This document shows, one piece after another, positions 16,542 to 20,746 of a stretch of 20,746 nucleotides of DNA. The translations under genes and the position numbers were made by a program. Source of the DNA: Spirochaetaceae bacterium. Its GTDB lineage: Bacteria > Spirochaetota > Spirochaetia > SZUA-6 > Fen-1364. Within the stretch, counting starts at the first letter, position 1. The number at the start of each line of letters is the position of its first letter. The notes beneath the pieces were generated by a model, which saw only the letters and a list, made by a program, of their open reading frames with translations, did no database searches and was not told the DNA's origin. The stretch lies in contig PLNO01000309.1 in NCBI GenBank assembly GCA_003141795.1, forward strand, positions 9,158 to 29,903, given 5' to 3'.

Positions 16542-17263
16542 ATGATAGAGTTTTCCGGCTGAGGTTACTTACAAGTCTTTCGAGCATGAGCGCTCGTTTT
16601 TTCGCTCGAAAACGACTGAGACGGGCATGGGGTCTGCTTGCAGCTGTGGGTGTGCTCACATCCTGCGGCGGACCAACCGCATCGTCCATAGAGATTGGAC
16701 TCGCAGAGAACCATACTCAGATTCTGAGCGTTAGGTCGAATGGGGAGAAGACCATCATTGGTACGTATCCGTCTTTCCCTGGGCTCGACCCGGCTCACCA
16801 CGGGGGAATCCAGGAAAATGTGGTTCGGTTTTCGAATGGCAATGTGCTTTTCAAGGTGCCCGACGCTTCAGTAAAAGAAGAAATCCGCGTCTGGAGTGAC
16901 ACTGACCATCTATTCGACGTTGTTTTCGCCGATGCTCGAAGAGATGTCTTGATGCTGATAGAAAAGGCGAATGGATCAAGCATTCGAATACTCAAGACAA
17001 TGCCGGAAGAGACCGCATTTGTGTTGCAGTCCGACAGAGAGTCGAAGACATGTAACCTCACCGTTCTTGATAAGACAGGCAAGACAGTCAACCAAGTCAG
17101 TTATCGATACTTCGCGTATCCAGACGCGGTTAGTGCAAAGAAGGTGGCTGGTGGATACGAATTGGTACACGACAACATCGAGGACAAGGAGACGTTCCTG
17201 CTTGATCAAAACGGTGGCGCGATTAGGTCACTATCCTATGAAAAGCACGGAGAGACGAGATAG
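16538..17263 (+). CDS. Candidate immunity lipoprotein for toxin tip 1
   Basis: 241 residues; its ATG overlaps the giant gene's stop as ATGA, with AGGAGAG at 16523-16529 inside that gene. An Arg-rich start (RFFARKRLRRAW) and a short hydrophobic core end in lipobox LTSC (Cys43). An internal ATG at 16586 would give a more normal signal length but lacks a Shine-Dalgarno. The mature part is beta-rich and hydrophilic (IEIGLAENHTQIL, GNVLFKVPD, KTCNLTVLDKTGKTV) and matches no family I know; a propeller-like or sandwich fold is possible. Translational coupling directly behind a polymorphic toxin tip is the standard position for an immunity gene. A lipoprotein anchor would place it in the periplasm, where an L,D-transpeptidase-type toxin would act. 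Base composition follows the tip, not the Rhs shell. The immunity role is inference from position and export. Confidence 0.7.
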   Translation: MNDRVFRLRLLTSLSSMSARFFARKRLRRAWGLLAAVGVLTSCGGPTASSIEIGLAENHTQILSVRSNGEKTIIGTYPSFPGLDPAHHGGIQENVVRFSNGNVLFKVPDASVKEEIRVWSDTDHLFDVVFADARRDVLMLIEKANGSSIRILKTMPEETAFVLQSDRESKTCNLTVLDKTGKTVNQVSYRYFAYPDAVSAKKVAGGYELVHDNIEDKETFLLDQNGGAIRSLSYEKHGETR

Positions 17264-17304
17264 TGGGGACGACTGGAAACTTCATCCTTAGGAGGCGCAA
17301 ATAA

Positions 17305-17376
17305 ATGTCCAGTAGCCATATGCAGAGACAGCCTTCTGCTGTTCGTCGAAGTTGGTTCTCGGTGGCTCCATCATGA
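17305..17376 (+). CDS. Small ORF behind a strong ribosome-binding site, possibly a gene remnant
   Basis: 23 codons from ATG 17305, nine bases after a perfect AGGAGG (17290-17295). Its stop overlaps, as ATGA, a second frame of 22 codons at 17373-17441 that encodes a hydrophobic stretch (MIAMRIVGSVVIKAV). No family is recognised. The good signal in front of such short frames suggests either tiny coupled peptides or the start of a gene broken by the downstream rearrangement. Confidence 0.25.
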   Translation: MSSSHMQRQPSAVRRSWFSVAPS

Positions 17377-17490
17377 TCGCTATGCGGATTGTAGGGTCAG
17401 TCGTCATCAAGGCCGTGAATGGTGTGGGTGCCGGAGGGTAACAATCACAGGCACAGCTGTCCGGTTCTGCAGCGGCGTTTCGGTTAGCTC

Positions 17491-17536
17491 CGCGTGAGGG
17501 AGCGCAGCGGAAAGCCCGCAGGCGCCCTCTCACGCG
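17491..17536. repeat. Long GC-rich hairpin
   Basis: CGCGTGAG (17491-17498) pairs with CTCACGCG (17529-17536). Pairing continues inward through GG/CC, GCGC/GCGC and GCGG/CCGC with single-base bulges to a five-base AAAGC loop. There is no T tract, so it is not a standard intrinsic terminator on either strand. The ends lack the complementary cores of an integron attC site. Confidence 0.6.
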
Positions 17537-17576
17537 CCGTTGCCCGACCTTGGACTGCGACCCTACGCGTGGTTCT

Positions 17577-17675
17577 GTGCCCCGCCGAGGACTTGCAGCG
17601 GAGCGCCCGACCCGCCCGAGGACGACACGCGACTGATGCATCATGGCTACACCCACATCTCCTCGGGCGGGGCAC
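17577..17675. repeat. Inverted repeat with two alternative left arms next to the duplication breakpoint
   Basis: TCCTCGGGCGGG (17660-17671) is a perfect 12-bp complement of CCCGCCCGAGGA (17611-17622). The longer right arm 17660-17675 also pairs with 17577-17591 (GTGCCCCGCCGAGGA) with one bulged base. Between the arms lies the palindrome TGATGCATCA (17634-17643), covering the orphan ORF's ATG. The right arm ends 27 bases before the duplicated Rhs core begins. Confidence 0.6.
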
Positions 17676-19811
17676 GCCCAACAATACAATCAACATCACC
17701 ACATCGACCGGACGATCACGCGCGTGACACCCATGGCGAACACGGAAAGCGCCAGCTTCTCCTACGTCTACGATTACCTGGGCCGGATGCAGAGCATCAC
17801 CTATCCTGACGGGGAGGTGCTGAGCTATGGCTACGACGCGGGCGGTCAGGTGAAGAGCGCCAAAGGCGTGCACTACGGAAGGAGCACGACCTACGTGGCC
17901 GACATCGGCTACGACCAGTTCGGGCAGCGCGTATACATGAAGTACGGCAATGGTGTGGAAACGAAGTACGTCTACGACGAGAACCGCCGATGGCTGGACT
18001 CCATCCACACAAGTGACGGCACATCCCGTACGATTCAGGCGATGAGCTACAGCTTCGACGCGGTGGGGAACGTCATGGGAGTGAGCAACCATGCCTCCAG
18101 CTACCAAGTGGATGCCGGCTACACCTACGATTCTCTGTACCAGCTCACGCGGTTTGACGGGACGATCAGCGCGCAGTCCTCGGGCATGAGCAGCTACACG
18201 AGCACCTGCACGCAGCAGTTCAGCTTTGACGCTATCGGCAACATGACGGGGAAGCAAAGCACACTTAGTGTGACGCCGCAAAAGACAGTGGGAGCGGCGC
18301 TCGACTACGCTCTGGACTACGCCTACTATAGCGGCAAGCCTCACCAGGCGGAGAGGATCGGGTCGTTGTGGTATCGCTACGACGCCAACGGGAACGAGAT
18401 CGAGGAGCGCCAGGGCGGGCATTCGTCGACAAGCAGCACGGATGCGGAGCTGACCAGTGAAGGTGATCTGCGCGTGGTGAATCGAGGGTTCGGGCTGACA
18501 CGGCGCGACGACACGACCAACGAGGTCTACATGCGCTCACTGGTTTGGGACGAGGAAAATCGGCTGAAGAGGAGCGTGGAGAGCAAGGAAAGCGTGGACT
18601 ACCGCTACGGGGCGGACGGGAATCGAGCGGTGAAGTACTCCGGTAGCGGCGAGACTTTGTACTTCGATGCGATGTGGCAGGCCACAACGGACTATCCGTC
18701 GTTGAGGCAGAGCAAGCATATCTACGTGGGGGAGACGCGGATCGCGACGCGGTGCAACATAGAAGGTGAGATGGACGTGGGCTACGAGGAGCTGAACACC
18801 TACTATTACCATGGGGATCACCTGGGAAGCGCGCAGATGGTGACGGACGCATCGGGTGAGGTGTACGAGCACATGGAGTACACGCCCTACGGTGAGCTGT
18901 GGATCGAGGCAAAGAGCGACACGACGGGAAAGGTTCCGTTCCGGTTCACCGGAAAAGAGCTGGATACCGAGACGGGGTTGTACTACTACGGGGCACGCTA
19001 CATGGACCCGAAGACGAGCAGGTGGATAAGCGGGGACCCGGCGCTGGAAGAGTACCTGCCTGTGGCGCCGACCTCAGATGAGGCGAAGAAGAAGAACCAG
19101 AATTTGCCGGGGATGGGGGGAGTGTTCAATGTCGTAAACATTGCGGTGTTCAACTACGGCTGCAACAATCCGGTCACCTATAAAGACCCAAATGGACTGG
19201 ACGTGGATCCTTCCCCAACTCAGGGGAGTTATCTGATTGCCGTTGCGGCCAATCGGCCGGCGATTGTCGTAACGTATTCGGGTGAGACTAACAAGGCTGG
19301 CGCAATGAAGGGGACTGCGTTGGCGTTCGCCGCGTCATCTACAATCACAGTAAATGGAAAATCCTATGTTGACACGAACGATCCCCGCGCAGTCTCTGTT
19401 CCAATTGTATCCGGGAGTAAGAAGTTCGCTTCTGCTCCAGTTGGCACCTACAACAATGTGCGGAACTACTCCGCCAGGTTCTTGTCGCAAAGGGCGGCGG
19501 CAATACTGACGAGTCCAGCATACGGCGGCATAGAAAGTACTGTGATGGACTTGGGGATTCTTCCCTATTACAACGTAATTCCGGGTGTCATCGTTGAGGT
19601 TGGGCCACAATCTGCTGGGGATCTCCTCCATCAAGGCAACATCAACAAGAATCAAGACACCGACTGGTCGGAGGGGTGCATATCGACAACTGGTCTCCCT
19701 AGGGCTGCGGCGGATTCTCCCAATGGCAACAACGCTAGGACGAACAAAGACAGGATTGATGCGACGGTGGGGAAGGGCCCTTCCACTATTGTCGTTCGGA
19801 ACCAGAAATAG
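17643..19811 (+). CDS. Orphan Rhs tip: truncated Rhs core with alternative L,D-transpeptidase-like toxin domain
   Basis: 722 codons open from ATG 17643, with an in-frame stop nine bases before it. No ribosome-binding site, promoter or signal peptide is visible, so it is probably silent where it stands. The first 20 residues are unrelated to the giant protein. From residue 21 the sequence follows its last YD repeats and Rhs core (YYYHGDHLGSAQMVTD, GLYYYGARYMDP, NLPGMGGVFN) with about 95% residue identity by eye. It then diverges before DPNGL (515-519) into a different 203-residue tip. An intact frame across the whole core argues against simple decay. This is the classic arrangement of an orphan rhs-CT module held as a reserve for recombination into the full-length gene. 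The alternative ATG at 17733 also lacks a ribosome-binding site. Confidence 0.85.
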   Translation: MATPTSPRAGHAQQYNQHHHIDRTITRVTPMANTESASFSYVYDYLGRMQSITYPDGEVLSYGYDAGGQVKSAKGVHYGRSTTYVADIGYDQFGQRVYMKYGNGVETKYVYDENRRWLDSIHTSDGTSRTIQAMSYSFDAVGNVMGVSNHASSYQVDAGYTYDSLYQLTRFDGTISAQSSGMSSYTSTCTQQFSFDAIGNMTGKQSTLSVTPQKTVGAALDYALDYAYYSGKPHQAERIGSLWYRYDANGNEIEERQGGHSSTSSTDAELTSEGDLRVVNRGFGLTRRDDTTNEVYMRSLVWDEENRLKRSVESKESVDYRYGADGNRAVKYSGSGETLYFDAMWQATTDYPSLRQSKHIYVGETRIATRCNIEGEMDVGYEELNTYYYHGDHLGSAQMVTDASGEVYEHMEYTPYGELWIEAKSDTTGKVPFRFTGKELDTETGLYYYGARYMDPKTSRWISGDPALEEYLPVAPTSDEAKKKNQNLPGMGGVFNVVNIAVFNYGCNNPVTYKDPNGLDVDPSPTQGSYLIAVAANRPAIVVTYSGETNKAGAMKGTALAFAASSTITVNGKSYVDTNDPRAVSVPIVSGSKKFASAPVGTYNNVRNYSARFLSQRAAAILTSPAYGGIESTVMDLGILPYYNVIPGVIVEVGPQSAGDLLHQGNINKNQDTDWSEGCISTTGLPRAAADSPNGNNARTNKDRIDATVGKGPSTIVVRNQK
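17703..19130 (+). repeat. Duplicated Rhs core, copy 2 (inside the orphan tip)
   Basis: Partner of 14571-15998, in direct orientation. The reading frames are in register, and the offset of 3132 is divisible by three. Homologous recombination between the copies would therefore remove tip 1, immunity candidate 1 and the intergenic block, and join tip 2 to the giant protein in frame. Confidence 0.95.
19200..19811 (+). other. Variable C-terminal toxin tip 2: divergent L,D-transpeptidase-like domain
   Basis: Residues 520-722 of the orphan protein. SAPVGTYNNV resembles the Pro-x-Gly-Thr/Tyr strand of L,D-transpeptidases. LLHQGNINKNQDTDWSEGCIS gives His663 and Cys679 with H-x15-C spacing, close to the canonical YkuD pattern of His, about 14-17 residues, then S/T-x-G-C. 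The HxGN start also recalls DUF5675-type proteins. Apart from these motifs it does not align with tip 1. DNA is A+T-richer than the Rhs core. The fold call is by motif only. Confidence 0.55.
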
Positions 19812-19846
19812 GCCGCGATCAGAATGGTTGAAACGAGAGGTGGGGC

Positions 19847-20416
19847 ATGAGATATGCAGCCGTCGGAGTTTATCTAGTTTTAATAGTACAAATCGGTTTT
19901 TCCGAAAACCAAAGTGACCTACGACAGCAGTTGTATGCAAATCTGCGAATAAGGAACTGGGACAGTGTCGTCAAGTTCTCCGATGAGTGCCTCGAAAGAT
20001 ACGGAGCGGATCCCGATGTCGGATTCTTTATTTATGCAAAGGTACTAGGTATAGTCGCAAGAGCCAAGAATGAGAACAGGAGTGCTGCCGAAATGACCGC
20101 AGTACTTCGAAAGGCCTGCATTGACAAGTTGTTTACCAATCAGGCTTTTTCAGGAGACCTTCAGGACGCTCAAGATAAGTTCCTCATTCACGAATCCGGA
20201 AAGAAAATATCCTACTATGGCTATTATTCTCGAGAGGAGCACCTGTTGCTAGTGATGGACGTGACGCCGAGTAGCGTTATCAGAGCACAAGATTATGTCG
20301 GAATGTTGGAGGTCACTGGAACGATTGGCGACATCTATGTGCATGACATCGGAGGCGGATATCTGCAGACTTATGTCAAGCTTAGGGATGGGAAAGTTAG
20401 TGTCAGCGACTACTAG
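19847..20416 (+). CDS. Candidate immunity protein for toxin tip 2, exported
   Basis: 189 residues, 35 bases after the orphan tip, with AGAGGTGG (19836-19843) before ATG 19847. A signal peptide of about 19 residues (YLVLIVQIGFS, cleavage before ENQSD) lacks a lipobox cysteine, so a soluble periplasmic protein is expected. Residues about 20-105 are helical and loosely TPR-like (LRQQLYANLRIRNWDSVVKF, then a second helix pair). The rest is beta-rich, with GTIGDIYVHDIGGGYLQTYV near the end. No known family is recognised. Position behind a toxin tip, plus export to the compartment where peptidoglycan lies, suggests immunity. It is unrelated to immunity candidate 1, as expected for different tips. 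Composition is A+T-rich, like tip 2. Role inferred. Confidence 0.65.
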   Translation: MRYAAVGVYLVLIVQIGFSENQSDLRQQLYANLRIRNWDSVVKFSDECLERYGADPDVGFFIYAKVLGIVARAKNENRSAAEMTAVLRKACIDKLFTNQAFSGDLQDAQDKFLIHESGKKISYYGYYSREEHLLLVMDVTPSSVIRAQDYVGMLEVTGTIGDIYVHDIGGGYLQTYVKLRDGKVSVSDY

Positions 20417-20469
20417 AGTTTCGTAAGAATGAGTTGAGTTAAAATGGCCACTAAATTGCTGCCCACGCT

Positions 20470-20746
20470 TGAATACCAAAGTTCTGCCAAAAGTGAACGA
20501 GGTAGAACGCGATCTGATTGAGAAGTTGTTAGCCATGGGAACGTTGGTCTGCAAACAAACTACTCGGCTTCAAGTCGTGTTGGGGGTGAGTTGACGCAAA
20601 ACAAACCGCCATGTTTGACGAGATTCCACGAATTCGTCCTTCAGTCCGCAAGATCGTACGCAATTTCAACGCGAGGCCTCGGCAAAAGTGCCGTAAGCGT
20701 CCGCCGAACCCCACCTGTTGCGTAACGACAAGATGGAGCAACGTCT
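20470..20746 (+). pseudogene. Probable IS30-type transposase remnant, degenerate and cut by the window end
   Basis: One frame around 20493-20591 reads VNEVERDLIEKLLAMG and then stops, resembling the N-terminal helix-turn-helix region of IS30 transposases. A different frame from ATG 20611 reads RKIVRNFNARPRQKCRKRPPN, resembling the IS30 C-terminal LNxRPRK...TP motif. The catalytic DDE core is missing, so this would be an internally deleted, frameshifted relic. No terminal inverted repeats were identified. Bases 20417-20469 show nothing. Confidence 0.4.

Larger units (their letters stand above)
17264..17642. other. Intergenic block between immunity candidate 1 and the orphan tip
   Basis: It holds no convincing full-length gene. 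The first ~200 bases keep the A+T-richer character of the preceding gene and contain two tiny overlapping frames. From about 17460 the DNA becomes GC-rich and full of inverted repeats. A 133-codon frame on the minus strand (17288-17689) has no ribosome-binding site and no recognisable features, so it was not called. There is no similarity to the part of the giant gene upstream of the duplicated core. Confidence 0.6.

Noticed and set aside
17439..17537. Integron attC site (TAAC at 17439, GTTAGC at 17483, large hairpin after)
   Set aside because: The required complementary AAC and GTT cores do not flank the hairpin, and no integrase is in the window.
1..20746. tRNA, rRNA or CRISPR arrays
   Set aside because: No cloverleaf-like segments, rRNA cores or regularly spaced short direct repeats were seen; the repeated YD segments are protein-coding.

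Overview
The window reads as a GC-rich chromosomal segment of a diderm bacterium, most likely a spirochaete of the Treponema/Spirochaeta type. The evidence is two lipobox lipoproteins, an outer-membrane-barrel-like protein, a giant SpvB/TcdB/Rhs protein, and a long Rhs-core-to-toxin linker with the motif NLPGMGGVFN, which I recall from spirochaete Rhs proteins. The lineage call is inference; there is no rRNA or marker gene here.

Left part (1-2830): one minus-strand gene (105-1940) for a DRE-TIM metallolyase of the isopropylmalate/homocitrate synthase superfamily. Its C-terminus is a Cache-like sensor domain instead of the usual LeuA regulatory domain. It is followed by a plus-strand class I glutamine amidotransferase (2137-2829) with a strikingly structured leader.

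Centre (2864-17263): a likely single operon. A near-consensus extended -10 promoter overlapped by a perfect 9-bp inverted repeat (2864-2905) precedes a membrane-anchored TPR protein, an exported protein with a barrel-like C-terminus, an Fn3/PPC lipoprotein, a jelly-roll-like lipoprotein, a 3218-residue SpvB-TcdB-Rhs protein, and a lipoprotein that overlaps the giant gene by ATGA. Gaps are 9-10 bases or 4-base overlaps. The giant protein has the layout of a fused TcB/TcC cocoon and ends in a variable tip of about 157 residues with an L,D-transpeptidase-type His...SGC motif. The overlapping lipoprotein is the natural candidate immunity protein for a periplasmic, peptidoglycan-directed toxin.

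Right part (17264-20746): an intergenic block rich in inverted repeats, then an orphan Rhs tip (17643-19811). Its first 476 shared codons are a colinear duplicate of the giant gene's Rhs core, offset by exactly 3132 bases with no net indel. Its C-terminal tip differs in sequence but also carries an L,D-transpeptidase-type His...SEGC motif. It is followed by a second exported small protein, a candidate immunity protein. Recombination between the two core copies would delete 3132 bases and put tip 2 on the giant protein in frame. The window ends in what looks like IS30-type transposase debris.

The most notable system is therefore a spirochaete-type, Sec-exported BC-cocoon/Rhs operon with its own lipoprotein and outer-membrane partners. 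It has two alternative tips, unrelated outside the catalytic motif and both apparently L,D-transpeptidase-fold, each paired with a different exported immunity candidate. All domain calls are from reading motifs by eye; no database search was run.
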